Assembly (NCBI GenBank): GCA_015143295.1
Contig: CM026571.1
Span: 9,242,501 to 9,306,500 of the forward strand
DNA: 64,000 nt
From: Tetracentron sinense
Lineage: Eukaryota > Streptophyta > Magnoliopsida > Trochodendrales > Trochodendraceae
Reading direction: 5' to 3'
Part shown: piece by piece, positions 22,901 through 34,528 of the stretch
How the letters are laid out: the number at the start of each line of letters is the position of its first letter
Position numbering within the stretch: position 1 is the stretch's first letter
Position numbers and translations under genes: made by a program
The notes under the pieces: model-generated
The model's input: the letters and a program-made list of their open reading frames with translations, nothing else
Database searches by the model: none
Told to the model about the DNA's origin: nothing

Positions 22901-25900
22901 GTAACTACTAACTGAAATTCAACAGCATAGGATAACAAGGGTTGAATGATTACCGTAAAAGTTGGGTTATGATAATCATCTTTGTGCACTGTTTGTAATG
23001 TCCTCAATATAGGATGTTTTGGAGTATCGTATCTCCCATCGCATAAATCAAGTCCTCCAAGAAAAGCTATGATTTTTCTCTTATTATGGCCAGCGTCAGC
23101 ATCAACAATCACAGTTTTCTGATGGTGGGTATATATTGTTCCAACTTCCTGACAACAAAAGAATTGAGAACGACAAGTTCATTGTAAAAATTTCCAACGG
23201 CATATCCTAAAACTAAAATAGATACACATAAGAAACCCCAGTTTTTTTAGGGGAAATAATAACATTGGAGATCAACAACTACAAACATAAGGCATTAAAA
23301 AAAAACAAAGAGTTATGGTAATTCTGGTTCATCTGGGAGTATGCATGTTTTACAGCATCAAATAAAACACATAAAGAAAGAAATACCCTTGGCAAAACTA
23401 TATTATGGTGGAAAATTAGAAGCACTTAAATAACCCATGACATGATGGGTTAAATTTGGAAAAGCTTCAACAAAATTTACTGTGAACATCATGGGGTACT
23501 CATGGTTCCCACTCTTGCAACACAAGAATACTTGGCAAATATCAGCTAAGCAACAAATTATAAATCAGGAAAAAAACTGTACTAAAGCAGCAGAAGAATT
23601 ATCTTTGATTATGCTTTGCTGTAGCTAATATACCTAACTTTATTGAGGGAAATTTTGTGAATGAAAGTATTAATTGCTTCCATTAATAAGCCAAGTTGAA
23701 TTGAGAAGATAAAGCTTGCAAAGACTGCCTATGTAGGGAATGTCAACCCAATCAATTAGATTGATCATTGTCACTGGAAGAGTATACCTATACAAAGTGT
23801 CCAAAACTCTAGTGAAGTCTATAATATGATCTACATATCAGGTAGCCTCCAAGGGACTTCCAAACATCTAGCCATCAAAAAAACAAAAATGGGATTGTTC
23901 AACATCTAATTGGTCTATACTCTTCTATTTCCCTTTATATCAAACTCAACTTATAAAGAGTTTAATTGTAATTTACTTTTCATTAGGATGATTAAATAAG
24001 CGTTACATGGTGGACATCCTACACTAGAACTGGCCTTTCTTCTCTTCTCTTTTTCTCTTCTTGCTTCTACTTCTTCCTTGCTCTTCCCACCAAGCTTGAC
24101 TCCAATTGTCTTCCATACTTGCTTCTAATTTCAAATGGTATTCCGAGTCTTGTTAATCATAACATGGTTTTTCATTTGTAAGACACATACTGAGGTGTGT
24201 GTCTATTAGAAACACCTGTAAATTGTCAAAATAGAGTCCAAAGGACCTGAGACAGTGGCACATCTGTACACGTAGATTGAAGTAGTATAAATATATTTTA
24301 CTAAAAAAATTAATTGCAATACTTATGAAAAATGTATATTAAGAAAAATTAAGCTAAGGCCTGAACAAGAAAATGACAAGATTCGACAACTGATACATAG
24401 CCTGCACCGTCTGAAATGCATTATTAACAGCAACAAATGTACAACAAATGTACTGTTTGAAAAGAAAGTGTGTGAAAGAAAAGAAAAGAAAGGAAAGAAA
24501 AGAAAAGGAAAGGAAAGAGAAAAGAAACTTAGATTTTCTTTCAAAATAACCATCAAAAGATGGACGAATCTTTTGGGAGAAAGTTTGTCACTATTGAGAA
24601 AGTGCAGGAAAATGAAAGTGTATTTCTTACACAATGAACGCAAGAAAAGTGCAAGAAAACTTACTTTTCTTTTACTTTCTCTCACTTTCTCGCCAAACGA
24701 ACACACCCTAAGTCCCTAACAGCTGGGTGGGCAAAATACCAAGCATTTCAACAACTAACATTTCAGGACTCACCCTTCACTTTTCCAGTAAAACTAATCA
24801 ATGCTGTATGATCCCCAAGAATTCAAATGTTTGAGTGGCATCAAATAAAATCATAAATAACATTGAAGTTTTTCGATGTTTATTTAAAACAACTAGATAT
24901 GTAGCATTACCAAAGATGCAGATAAGATAATTATTGATATATAACCTGCTGTTTGACCCAGCTATGTCGTTTTCCAGCAGATCGTGGACAAAGTAGAACT
25001 TGAACTGAAGAGTGCTTGAAAAAACGGCGAGTCTCCTCGTCATGGGTTTGCATGAGCCCATCCTACATTTCATTAAATATAATAAGAAAACTAGTAAAAG
25101 ACATACAATACAGCTCTCCGATTGAAATTGAATAAGTGAGCAACGTGGAGGAAATAATAAATTTTGAGAAATATAGCACCATTAATGAGAAGATCCACGG
25201 ACACATTTAAGGATGCTAAGTTTACAAGAACTAAAATGGAAAGAACACAAGCACACAGGAATAAGAACACAATGAAGGTACACTACATATAATGCTTCAT
25301 TTGGTGTTATATTTGATAGAAACTCTAGACTACTAGATCCGGGTTACTCAGTCTATTCAGAAATGGCATTCTGAGGAATGTAGCCACCAAAACGAGAAGA
25401 TTCAAATACACAATTAAGGATGCTGAGCTTACCAAAACTATGCTGAGAGCCATAAAAGGATCAAAACAAAGAAAACATAAAGCCGAAAGCATTCAGGCAA
25501 GCATAAGCACACAATACAAGCATGCTCTTTAGCAAGCTTAATTTGGTGCCATCTTTAGTGGGAATTTTAGACTGGTAATTCCAGGTTACTCTCAGTCTAA
25601 TAATTGGAATTTAAACTCTCTCCTTGTGTTCAGGTAGACCTACATAATTTCCATGCTGATGAGATTGAAATTATCTACCTTTGATAATTAGTAGCAGATA
25701 TCAACTACCTGACGCATGATAGTTGAATCTTATGCTTGAATATTGAATCATAATATTGAAGCCTTGAATTTATTTAAACCTTTTGATTACTGAACAGGAC
25801 ATAAATTTGGTCATTTGACTGGTTTCTTGCACTTTGATACACAGGCAGGCAGAAACACATAAGCACAGGAATGACCTGAGCACCTATCTAAACATTGAAC

Positions 25901-28246
25901 TAGTTTAGTATTAGAAGCAAAAAAAGCATTCTTCCCTGTTACTCATTTTTTCCCGAAGTGTAGCAAGTGCTCCCATGTCAAAATCAAGGTAATATATGGC
26001 ATATATCACCTTTACGCCTAATACACTTATGTTCAAACATAGAATCTAGTATAATTCTCAATATTAACTATTAAAAGTTTGCAAGGGATTGAATTGCTCC
26101 AGAGAATCAAGAGAGTGAATATTATGGAGGATAAAAGTTTCATTAATTTATTGTCTATTTGCAGCTCAGATAAACCAATAACCATTGACTCATCTATGAG
26201 TAGCAAATTAGTAGACATTCCCCTTTTAGTGGCTATGCAAGGATCAAACCTGCAACCTCAATTTTGTGGTGCAGAATGTCAACAAATTGAATTACAGACA
26301 CAAAACCCAGTAATCATTCCCTTATTTAAGTTATGTCAAAGAATAATTCATGAATTAGTTTTCATGATAGAGAAAATTAAAAGAATACTCCAAACATTAA
26401 AATTCGCCAATAATAAAACAAGAAAAACAGTTGGCATACAATTTGTGTATGAAGGATTCGAAGAAATGGAACTAGAATGTAAGGAATCAAAACAAGGTTG
26501 GTTTGTTACCGTTTTATAACCCAAAATGCTCCTTGAAGTAGGATCATCCCATACAAGAAGAAGCACTCTCACGCCTTCCTGTGACTTGGATTTGAGAATA
26601 TCACCCAGGGTGCAGTCTGATGCATAACCAACATCTCGGACCAGTTTGACTTTGTGATACACGGACCACCCTGTAATATATATCAAACGACGGGCCTGAC
26701 TTATTGCATCAAAGATGTCATGCCAACACTTCCCATGTTCATAGTGCATCCCATGATCGAGCTTCATATTTGGAAGGGAACCATCGAGAACATGGGCATC
26801 TTGATAAAGTGTAACTGTTCCACCCCTCCTAAGGGGAAAGTATGTACCCTGAACCCCATGATAATCGGGACCTGAACCCACTCCGCCACGATAAATGGTC
26901 AGCCTCTCTATTGGGGTGTACTGAATTGAAATGCTCAAGACAGCTCCGGGCTTACTGGGCTTCCCGCTTGCATTAAGGATTGGGAAGGTTCCCTCAACTT
27001 TTGTGCCCGAGTATATCTGCTCTACTGGGATCGCCACAACCCCTATAAGTTGGGAGCCCACTATGTCACTGTCTTTGACCACAAAGTGCACTTCCGCAGA
27101 ATAGTGTGCAACAGGAACATAAAAATGCTGCTTCCAAGAGGGGTTCTCGCTATTACTGATCACAAAAGTCTGCCCAACTACTGCACTGGCTACCGAAATT
27201 GATACATAAGGATCACTGGTTATTTTACGAGACACGTGCCCTTCAATTTTGCTGCTGACATTCCCAGGTAATATCCCAAACACGTCCCCTAAAGTCTTAT
27301 GGAAAATGTCCATGTTCGGAAGGTTTTTCGCCTCCTTGACCCAAATATCTAAATTCCCATGTAAGAGCAAAACCTTCAAAGACCCTTTAGACGTCGGAAA
27401 TGGCACAATTTGTAAACTCTGACTATCCTGTGAGCTATCAAATGAGTCCGAAGGGGCATAAGCAGACTGAGGAGAGGAATCAGCTCGACCAGAATAAGGC
27501 GGCTCCCCAGTACTCGAAAATGAATTATTAGGATACCCATACATATCCACCTGGTTATTATACCTCCCACTGAAACTCTGAGATGTTGGAAGTGAATTTG
27601 GAACTGATGGCACCGACGGCACCGGTTGCATTGGGGCAGAGGGATAGTTATCAGACAATTGCATCCTACCGAAAAGATTGTCCAGGGGAGGATAAAGAGA
27701 AGGGTAAGACGGGGATGAACCATTGACAGAATCATGATTTGGCGACGACCCAATTCCTGCAGGCTCCGAACTATCCTGGCGGTAGTAACCCGAGAAGCTA
27801 TTGGCGCGGGAAGGAACTTGGGGGTAACTTTCAGGCTGCGGGTACTGAACGGATTGTTGGTTATGGTAATCTGGCGATCCATATTGAAAACTACCATGGT
27901 GTTGTAGGGTAGGTTGATGAGAATTGTGGGCTACAGGAGGAACCAAATGGGAATTTGCATATGGGTATGGATAGGGAAGCGGCGCCGAGTAGGAAGATGG
28001 ATGGTGTTGATAATCTAAAGGTCCAGAATGACTCGAGTACTGCGGCGGAGGAGGCGGCGGGTATTGGGGTTGTGGGTATGGGTATGGGTATGGGAAAGAA
28101 TGGGCTGAATTGTAAGGGTAAAAATGATTAGGAATAGGTGAAAGAGATGGATCTGAATTTGGGGGTGGATAAGGAGGATTAGGAGGAGGATATCGATATG
28201 GATCGTTGAATGGATACTGAGAAGAAGAAGAACCGTAATTCTCCAT
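13925..28246 (-). CDS. PLDBETA1: phospholipase D, beta class
   Basis: Ten exons on the minus strand: 28246-26510, 25062-24946, 23148-22954, 20165-19917, 19817-19749, 19580-19433, 16827-16679, 15070-14894, 14589-14392 and 14218-13925. All nine introns are GT-AG and all phases agree, giving 1110 aa. Residues 1 to about 280 are Pro/Tyr/Ser-rich. A C2 domain (about 285-440; [12 protein letters not shown]) should give calcium-dependent membrane binding. HKD1 is H627-x-K629...D634 ([10 protein letters not shown]) and HKD2 is H961-x-K963...D968 ([11 protein letters not shown]). The plant-PLD signature IYIENQYF is at 818-825. The protein ends [15 protein letters not shown], the usual family end. It hydrolyses phosphatidylcholine and phosphatidylethanolamine to phosphatidic acid; the beta class needs PIP2 and micromolar calcium (family knowledge). 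The long proline-rich N-terminus favours beta1 over gamma. The ATG at 28246-28244 is the first in-frame Met. About 14 kb of the locus is intron, swollen by transposons. Confidence 0.95.
18137..19251. mobile_element. nonautonomous hAT element in PLD intron 6
   Basis: Begins CAGGGGCGGAACTAGG at 18137 and ends GGCTCCGCCGCTG at 19251, an imperfect TIR of hAT type (CAGGGGCGG / CAGCGGCGG). Flanked by 8-bp target duplications TGTATAAC (18129-18136) and CGTATAAC (19252-19259), one mismatch. 1115 bp, no transposase recognised; interior carries FB-C sequence. It lies between exons 6 and 7 of the PLD gene. Confidence 0.75.
18520..19140. repeat. FB-C foldback elements nested in the hAT element
   Basis: Two core copies (about 18525-18680 and 18830-19075). 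Terminal hairpins are TTGAATT...AGTTCAA near 18806-18827 and perfect TTGAACTC-tccct-GAGTTCAA near 19087-19107. The pair spans a composite insertion within the hAT sequence. Confidence 0.6.
19576..19722. repeat. 74-bp tandem duplication covering a splice acceptor
   Basis: The sequence from about 19576 recurs with offset 74 (AGGTTCTGTACAATGTA at 19576 and 19650), with two or three differences. It includes the 3' splice site of PLD exon 6 (AG at 19582-19581) and its upstream tract, so intron 5 holds a second, near-identical acceptor 74 nt upstream. Using the upstream copy would shift the frame and meet a stop. Confidence 0.85.
20585..21480 (-). mobile_element. LINE (L1-type) 3' fragment in PLD intron 3
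   Basis: Minus strand codes a zf-RVT-region-like peptide ([17 protein letters not shown], about 21300-21360), then a non-coding 3' part ending CTCTTGATTACTGATAAAAAA near 20585. 5'-truncated. No RNase H motif is seen after it. Confidence 0.55.
21800..22294 (+). mobile_element. LINE RNase H-like 3' fragment in PLD intron 3
   Basis: The plus strand keeps the RNase H-like opening ([17 protein letters not shown], about 21860-21910) and ends in CTCTTGATTAATGAAATTTT and a (TAA)n tail at about 22282-22295. Broken by stops. Opposite orientation to the neighbouring LINE piece. Confidence 0.6.
24440..24712. repeat. MITE, family G (AGGGTGTGTTCGTTTGG ends), copy 1
   Basis: Read on minus it opens AGGGTGTGTTCGTTTGGCGA (24712) followed by AAAGTGAGAGAAAGTAAAAG; the other end is a GAAA-rich inverted counterpart (24462-24525). 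Relatives at 33362-33550 and 42662-43060. Located in PLD intron 2. Confidence 0.55.
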
Positions 28247-28308
28247 TAACAAACAATACTAGGTGTTCCTTTTGATGATTTTTCAATGTAATTTTGTCAA
28301 TAAAACAG

Positions 28309-28471
28309 CTAAAGAGAAGAAATCAAAAACAAGATTTGTTCTTTCTTGTTGTTCTTCACTGTAATGGAGATTTTTAACGGATTGGCAGAAGTTAAAGAAA
28401 ATTGAAAATCAATAACAGTATATAACAATATATTGAAAGAAAGAGAGAGAGGGGGGGAGAGAGAGAGATAC
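28309..28471 (-). other. probable 5'UTR intron of the PLD gene
   Basis: Donor CAACG/GTATCT (GT at 28471-28470) and acceptor TTTCTTCTCTTTAG (AG at 28310-28309), 163 nt, followed by 62 nt of leader to the ATG. The intron starts with a GA/CT microsatellite (28438-28470). Inferred from splice signals only. Confidence 0.5.
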
Positions 28472-28602
28472 CGTTGAAGGTCGTTAATGGGAGAAAAAAG
28501 CAAGAACAATGTTGCAGAAGAAGGAAGAGAAGAGAGTTTTCCTCGTTTACAGAAGAAGCACAGAAGAAGCTACGGAAAACGCTTCTTTATTTATCGCGTT
28601 TA

Positions 28603-28615
28603 TTAAATATAAATA
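28603..28615 (-). promoter_or_regulatory. possible TATA element of the PLD gene
   Basis: Minus strand reads TATTTATATTTAA about 130 nt upstream of the proposed leader donor. The surroundings are AT-rich, so chance matches are likely. Confidence 0.3.
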
Positions 28616-28779
28616 AATTAAATCGAGACACCTCGGTTCCAACCTGAAACTAGTTAAAGGCATTGTCGTCATTTACGTAGTTTCTACGAAACATTCGACA
28701 GTTAACGTTGAAAATCGGGTGCCCCGTCCGACATTTCCACATTTTGACCTGTTAAGCCGTCCGATTTTAGACGGGTTTT

Positions 28780-29545
28780 GCAACCATGATGGGTCTGGCC
28801 CGATGTTTCCTGGTTCGTTGATTCGCTCGGTTCAAATTCGGGTTCGCAAGTTGCTACTGAACATGGTTCATTAGGGGTAAGATATTAGGATTAGATAATT
28901 CGTTTTTCGGTTCGCTTAGATTCGTTTGATTCGCTAGATTGGTTCGCTACTTGTAAAACAAATATATATTTTATAATGGAAAATAGTAAACGTACCCGGG
29001 GTTCCCATTTTATAACCAAAGGGCAAGTCCTTGTTGGTCCACGCCCTAATTTTAAATACTTACCTAATGTGGTTAGTATTCACTCATTCATAGGGTTAAA
29101 TAATCCAACCATGGTTTTTCTATAAATAAATAAAAAAATCTTAATTTTAATTTAATTAAGCTTAATCAGGGTTAAAGGGTGTTAAATGGGACACGAGGAC
29201 ACAAGGGTAAGATATGAAACGAACCCATGGGTCCACTGAGCACTGCTCTTTTATAAAATATTATAAAAAAATACTTATTTTTTAAGCATGCAAATAATAT
29301 ATAATAAATACTTATTTAGAAAATCATAAAATGTCTTTTAATGAACGGTTTGTAAATTCAAAGTACAAATTTGGCAACCTAAATAAAAATATCAGTAAAT
29401 TTAATTTAAAAAATTTGACAAATCAAGGCCGTTTTGAAAACAACTGTCCGATTCACTCAATTTTCAAACCGAACCACGAATTAGTTTGGGTTCGCTCCAG
29501 TTCACAATAGAGCGAATTTGGTATTTCTAGTCTGGCTCTGACCCT
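28780..29545. repeat. diverged dispersed repeat with 'GGTTCG' ends
   Basis: Ends are rich in TTCGGGTTCGC / GCGAACC-type motifs (28790-28950 and 29450-29530) in inverted sense, and an FB-B element (29000-29240) sits inside. Nonautonomous element, superfamily unknown. Confidence 0.4.
29000..29240. repeat. FB-B element, copy 1
   Basis: Starts near GGAAAATAGTAAACG (about 28978), contains GGTCCACGCCC, the core (AGGGTTAAATAATCCAACC, CCAACCATGG) and GGGACACGAGGACACA, then a small palindrome ACCCATGGGT at 29223-29232 where copies 3 and 4 have their hairpin. Confidence 0.55.
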
Positions 29546-29610
29546 CTCCCTATGGGCTCTATTTGCTCGATTATTTACCGTTGGGTCGGTAGGATTAAGC
29601 TCCAATAATA

Positions 29611-29884
29611 TCTTTACTATTATAATGGGAGAGGCAGGCGTAGCCTGAATTGTATGAAATTCCTAAACTACCCTTATATAAAACAAAACTTTAATTTAAT
29701 GTTTTACTTTAATTCCCAAACTACCCTCATCTATCTATTTAAAGAATAGAATCACAGTCAATCGTGATTGAACTCGGGGAGAGTTCAATCGCCCGCGTGT
29801 TAACACGTGTCCCTTTTAACTCCTATTAACTGTGGTTAACTCCTTCCCCTCGTTCTCATGTGCATCGCACATGCCACCCGCTAG
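29611..29884 (+). mobile_element. nonautonomous Helitron, 274 bp
   Basis: Begins TCTTTACTATTATAATGGGA after an A (29610) and ends CTAG (29881-29884) before a T. Hairpin CATGTGC-atc-GCACATG occupies 29857-29873, seven nucleotides before CTAG. Contains a half FB-C element with hairpin TTGAACTC-gggga-GAGTTCAA (about 29769-29789) and core. Shares both ends with the Helitron at 11079-11430. Confidence 0.8.
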
Positions 29885-29960
29885 TCTAACTAATATAATA
29901 TATGTTTATTAACACTTTTAAAATAATATAATATTTGTTCAGCCAAGACCTATAACATCG

Positions 29961-30295
29961 CACCTTGGAAGAAGTGAATTAGTACAATCTACCGTGCCTA
30001 TAGCTCATATTTCAAGGTGTGCATGAGTATTGGGAAAGGTTGGAAGACAAGGATGAAAATTTAGAGTTTACTCACCAATACTAACCTAATTAGTAGATAA
30101 ATGATGTCTTGTACTAAAAATTTAGAGTTTACTCACCTTGGAAGAAGTGAATTAGTGCAATCTACCGTGCCTATAGCTCATATTTCAAGGTGTGCATGAG
30201 TATTTGGGAAAGGTTGGAAGACAAGGATAAAAATTTAGAGTTTACTCACCAATACTAACCTAATTAGTAGATAAATGATGTCTTGTACTAAAAAT
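29961..30295. repeat. 173-bp tandem duplication
   Basis: CACCTTGGAAGAAGTGAATT starts at 29961 and 30134; the copies run about 160 bp at near identity and the second ends in an (AAAT)n run at 30288-30307. Confidence 0.85.
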
Positions 30296-30359
30296 AAATA
30301 AATAAATAGTCACTTGAAGTTTGAAAAAGGTTTTTTTTTTTAAAGTTATTTTTAAAAAA

Positions 30360-31045
30360 AATCAAAACTGGACTCAAACCAAGTTAGCTCGATGGTTCGA
30401 CTCAACTTGTTTGGAAGAAGCTTCGAATGAATCAACTCAAGCTTTTATTTGAACTCGAATGTTTAAACAGGCCAAGCTCAAGTCAGCCCTCGTTTGTTTC
30501 AGCGCGGCTTGAAGTTCGGCTCGTTCAAGGCTTGGTTTAGCTTGAGCTTGATATATATAGTATCTTTTGATAATGTTTTTTTATATTAATACAAAAATAA
30601 TTTTTAAAATTTTTAAATTATGGATTATAATAAAATTTATTTATAATAAATAAGTTCAAGAAATAATAATGACACAAAAAGTTAGGAAGTTAAAAGCAGA
30701 ACTCTAATCTAAACTCTCTACTCCTTCGATCGAAGGATTAAAGACTACTCCCAAATCTTATTTTTCGTATATGAATATATTAATTTTGTGTAGTTTCTTG
30801 TATTATAATTTATTAATAAATAATTTTATCAAAATTATCTAAAATTAAGCAAAATAATTCCGTGAATCAAGCTTAAGCCAACCCGAGCTCAACTCGGCTT
30901 GAATAAAGTTCGAGCTTGAGCTCGATCAAAGTTCTTCAAGCCAAGCTTAAGCCTAAAACATTCAAGCTCAAATCAAGCTCAAGACGAGCTCGAGCATGTT
31001 CAAGCCAAGCTCAAACTTGGCCAAGATCGGCTTGAATACACCCCT
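30360..31045. repeat. dispersed repeat H, copy 1 ('CAAGCTCGAG' ends)
   Basis: Two ends dense in CAAGCTCAAGC/GAGCTCGAGC motifs surround an AT-rich centre and finish CGGCTTGAATACACCCCT (about 31045). Copy 2 is at 32310-32955 in the same orientation. No coding capacity. Confidence 0.55.
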
Positions 31046-31079
31046 AAAAAAAACTATTTTTTCTACTATTCATAAATGG

Positions 31080-31275
31080 GAAATGCTTAATGTATTCACG
31101 GTTTCCACGCCCCACTTTTAAACACTCACCAATTGTAATTAAGGTTCACTTACCCTTAGGGTTAAGCAATCCAACCTTGGTTTTCAGATGAAAAAAAATC
31201 TTAACTTTAATTTAGTTAATCTTAACCATGGTTAAAGGGGTATTAAACCCTTAGGATTAACCATTTCCTTGGTTC
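31080..31275. repeat. FB-B element, copy 2, truncated
   Basis: Carries GGGAAATGCTTAA at its end, TCCACGCCCCACTTTTAAAC, AGGGTTAAGCAATCCAACC and the inner TTAACCATGGTTAAAGGGG. The far hairpin end is missing. Confidence 0.5.
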
Positions 31276-31289
31276 AAAGGTTGATTGAA

Positions 31290-31980
31290 TTTTAGTTAAT
31301 TTCAAAACTGTCCTTACTGATATGAATTAAATTTTAATTAATTTCAAAACTAGCCTTACACATATGGGTTGAATTTTAGTTCATTCCAAAACTACCCTTA
31401 CATATGGGTTCAAAATATTGCCTAAATTTTACTTAATTCCAAAACTACCATTTACTTTTAGTTTTTATTAATATAGACGATTTTTTCACTAAAAACAAAT
31501 ATAGGGAACTTAAAAAATTGATTGAAATTTAATATAATCCTAAAATTACCCTTTATTAATGTATAAAATAATGTTTTCATAATTGGACCCACCGTTGAAC
31601 TGGCCTGGTGCCCAATTCCTGGTTTGATCAGTCCAGTTGGATCATGACATTTTATTATTAAAAATATATATTTTATTTTCTTGGCCAAAATGTCTTTAAA
31701 GCTTTTTTATTCTCAAAATTCCCTTAAATCAGGTTTCTATACCTAAAATGTCCTCAAAAGTTTCATATAGTTAGAATGTCTAGAATATTTTTTAGTTCCC
31801 AAAATATTCCTAAGTCAAATTTTTAAACCCAAAATGCCCCTCACAAATTTCGTAACCCAAAACGTTCCTTAAGTTTGCCCATATTTCATTTTCTTTATTT
31901 TTATAATGTCCCTTAAATTTTTTTATATCGAAAATGCCCCTAAAGCTTTTAGGTTCATAAAATGACCCTATCCCCCTCTT
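31290..31980. repeat. degenerate tandem-like array of short AT-rich units
   Basis: TTTCAAAACTRNCCTTA-like units begin near 31301, 31342, 31384 and 31436; further on, CCCAAAATGTCCCTTAA-like units of roughly 35-40 bp recur from about 31690 to 31970. Strongly diverged; no gene. Confidence 0.45.
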
Positions 31981-32149
31981 CTCCCTCTCGATGCACGTGC
32001 AGCCAACTTTGTACATAATTATACTTGGAGAGTATATATGTCTATTAATATATATAATAGACTTATAAGGTGCTCCGATTTGTTTAGATATAGTACATAA
32101 ATGTTTACAGGACCAAAATATAGTTTTTTTTTAAAAAGTTAACAGTAAC

Positions 32150-32325
32150 AAGGTCGGATTCAGATTGGGTCTGGATTTTTAAAAAATAATCGGATTTGAA
32201 CCTAGATCAAGTAAGTTAGGATCTGGCGGGTCTCGAATCGGATCCGGATTTGTTGGATATGTAATCAAATCAGATTTAGATATAAGAGTCCGATTTGAAT
32301 CCGACCCATTTGACACCCCTACACT
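32150..32325. repeat. short repeat rich in 'GGATCCGGATTT' motifs
   Basis: Contains GGTCGGATTCAGATTGGGTC at one side and AATCCGACCCATTTGACACC at the other, in partly inverted sense. Such ends are common in plant nonautonomous elements. No sister copy in the window. Confidence 0.35.
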
Positions 32326-32547
32326 CAAGGCACTTGAAGTAGAGCTTGGCCTCATTTTTAAACACTATATATTATTTGTGTTGGACCAACTTGACGGCTC
32401 GACTCCACTTGCCTCGTTTGAGCCAAACTCAAGTCAAAATTTTATTCGAGCTAAAATGTTTAAACAAGTCATGCTCAAGTCATACCTTGTTTGATTCAAC
32501 TCGGCTCGTTTAAAGCTCAGTAAAGCTTGAGTTTAACTCGGCTCAAA

Positions 32548-32599
<52 letters not shown>

Positions 32600-32955
32600 A
32601 TATTTTTTAATAATATTATTTATATAAATAAAAAACATTCTTTATTATAAATTATAATAATTTCTAATTTTCTATAAATAAGTTTGAGATAATAATAACA
32701 AAAATGCTAAGAAGTTAAAAACAGAAACTTTGATTAATAATAACTTATTAATAAATATTTTTATTAAAATAATATAAAATTAAATAAAATAATTCCGTAA
32801 ATCAAGCATGAGCTAATCCAAGCTTGGCTTGATTAAGGTTCGAGCTCAAACTCAAACCGAGCCCAAACTTATTCAAGCCAAGTTTAATAAGCCCAAATAT
32901 TGAGCATGTTCAAGCCAAGCTCAAACTTGGCCTCGGCTTGAATACACACATAGGA
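32310..32955. repeat. dispersed repeat H, copy 2
   Basis: Same organisation as 30360-31045, ending CTTGGCCTCGGCTTGAATACAC. The AT-rich centre contains a long TA microsatellite. Confidence 0.55.
32554..32592. repeat. (AT)n microsatellite
   Basis: About 19 uninterrupted AT units inside repeat H copy 2. Confidence 0.95.
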
Positions 32956-33361
32956 GAATGCAAGCCCACTTGTATTCATTAGTCGCTCGTTTTAGTGGGG
33001 CTTGTATCTAAAAGTAGAATTGACTCATTTTCTGGGTAGTTGGTGCGATTGGCCTATCACTCCTCTTTTAAGGTATCTATACTTTAAAGATATTCAAAAA
33101 TTAATGTGATGAAATTAATCAAAAGTCATAACCATCCAATTTGTGATTTGACTTGTTTGAACTGATAAGAATCTTTGAAATGTGGTCTTTTATCCAAGCG
33201 AGTAAACATTGGGATCGGAAGATCCAGGAACTTCGAAAAGACCTAACCCTTTCTTTAAAAGTCATGTGTCCCTTTTAATACCCTCTAAATGTGAATAAGA
33301 TTTCCTTACTTATAGAGTTCTACCATCTAATCTCAGTTTTTAGAAAAAAAATTAACTTTAA

Positions 33362-33550
33362 GGATGTGTTTGTTTGACAAGAAAATAAAAGAAAAATAAG
33401 TTTTCTTGTGTTTGGTGTGCAAAAAACACACTTTCATTTTCTAACACTTTTTCAATAGTGACAAATTCTCTCAAAAACTTTCTTAATCTTTAGATGATTA
33501 TTTTGCAAAAAAAATTAAATTTGCTTTCTTTTCTTTCACCCACTTTACTC
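33362..33550. repeat. MITE, family G, copy 2
   Basis: Begins AGGATGTGTTTGTTTGACA and includes CAATAGTGACAAATTCTCTC and AAACTTTCTTAATCTTT, matching the order seen in inverse in copy 1 at 24440-24712. The far end is worn. Confidence 0.45.
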
Positions 33551-33599
33551 TAAATGTTAAAATTGTTAACCATAATTAAGAGAACATTTAAAAGGCTTT

Positions 33600-33990
33600 T
33601 GTGTTGTAATTGGAATCCAAAAGTCTGGTTATAACCGTAGAGGATTCCAAGTCTAATCGTGGATGCAGGGAGCCTGTTCATATGGAACCAAATCCTCTAC
33701 GGTTAAATCAGGGTCAGGGGAATTCGGTTATGCCCCTAAGGTCGCCACGTGTCTCTTTTGACACCCCTTAATTGTGATTAAGATTCACCCACCCTTGGAT
33801 TTTAGAAAAAAATATTTAAATATTTAAAAAATAATTAATATTTTTTTTAAAAAAATCAAGGATGGGTAAATGAACCCTAAGGGTGAGTGAATCTTAACCA
33901 CAATTAAGGGGTGTCAAAAGAAACACATGGCGATCTCAGGGGCATAACTGGATTTGGCAAATCCGATTATAACCGTAGAGGATTTGGATC
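33600..33990. repeat. foldback MITE, family FB-A, copy 2
   Basis: Arms begin CCAAATCCTCTACGGTTA (33689) and end TAACCGTAGAGGATTTGG (33988); the centre is AT-rich near 33830. The right-arm hairpin ATAACTGGATTTG-g-CAAATCCGATTAT is at 33944-33970. Core: CACGTGTCTCTTTTGACACC and its inverse. A further copy of the end motif (AACCGTAGAGGATTCC, about 33638) suggests a second worn element alongside. Confidence 0.7.
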
Positions 33991-34159
33991 ATTTTCATAT
34001 TCCCTCTTTTCTGAGTCCTGGCCTTTTGCACTCACAAATGGCATTCCAAGGTTGAAGGACTTGTCCTAGAACTTTCTTCTTTAAGGTGGCAACTTATAAT
34101 CGTATTCAATCATGGCCATGGTACTTCTTCAAGGATGTTTGGATTGAGAATGGCTCACC

Positions 34160-34512
34160 ATACCATTGGAGCAGTTGGTAGAGATCAGGATCACAGCAAT
34201 CGGGAATCTCCCAAATTCAATCGCACTCGCATGTCAATACATATCATTTTTAACTTTTATAACTATGGTTCAAATTTATTAATTCCTTGGGTTCAACAAT
34301 TTAACCTTGGTTTTTAGAAAACAAAATTAAAAATTAACCATAAGTTTAATGTTTTTAAATATTTTTTTTTCTAAAAATTAAGATTAGATTATTAAACCCT
34401 AACGGATAGTGAATCTTAACCACATTTCATAAGAGTTAAAATGGACACATGTTGACCTGTGGGTGCGATTGAACTCTCCCCAAGTTCATTCACGATTGGC
34501 TGTGATTTGATC
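34160..34512. repeat. FB-C foldback element
   Basis: Left side: GATCAGGATCACAGCAATCG and CAATCGCACTCGCATG; right side: GGGTGCGATTGAACTCTCCC and GGCTGTGATTTGATC. Terminal hairpin TTGAACT...AGTTCA at about 34470-34489. The core occurs in inverted arms around an AT-rich centre at about 34320-34370. Confidence 0.65.
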
Positions 34513-34528
34513 TCCTGTTAGTAGTTTT

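Noticed and set aside
24323-24706. 127-aa minus-strand reading frame
   Set aside because: Low-complexity translation of a purine-rich MITE (family G).
26079-26519. 146-aa plus-strand reading frame
   Set aside because: Runs across PLD intron 1 and the end of exon 1 on the opposite strand; no promoter or homology.
8622-28246. operon or functional cluster of the four genes
   Set aside because: Eukaryotic genes with separate promoters and unrelated functions; their adjacency shows no shared pathway.
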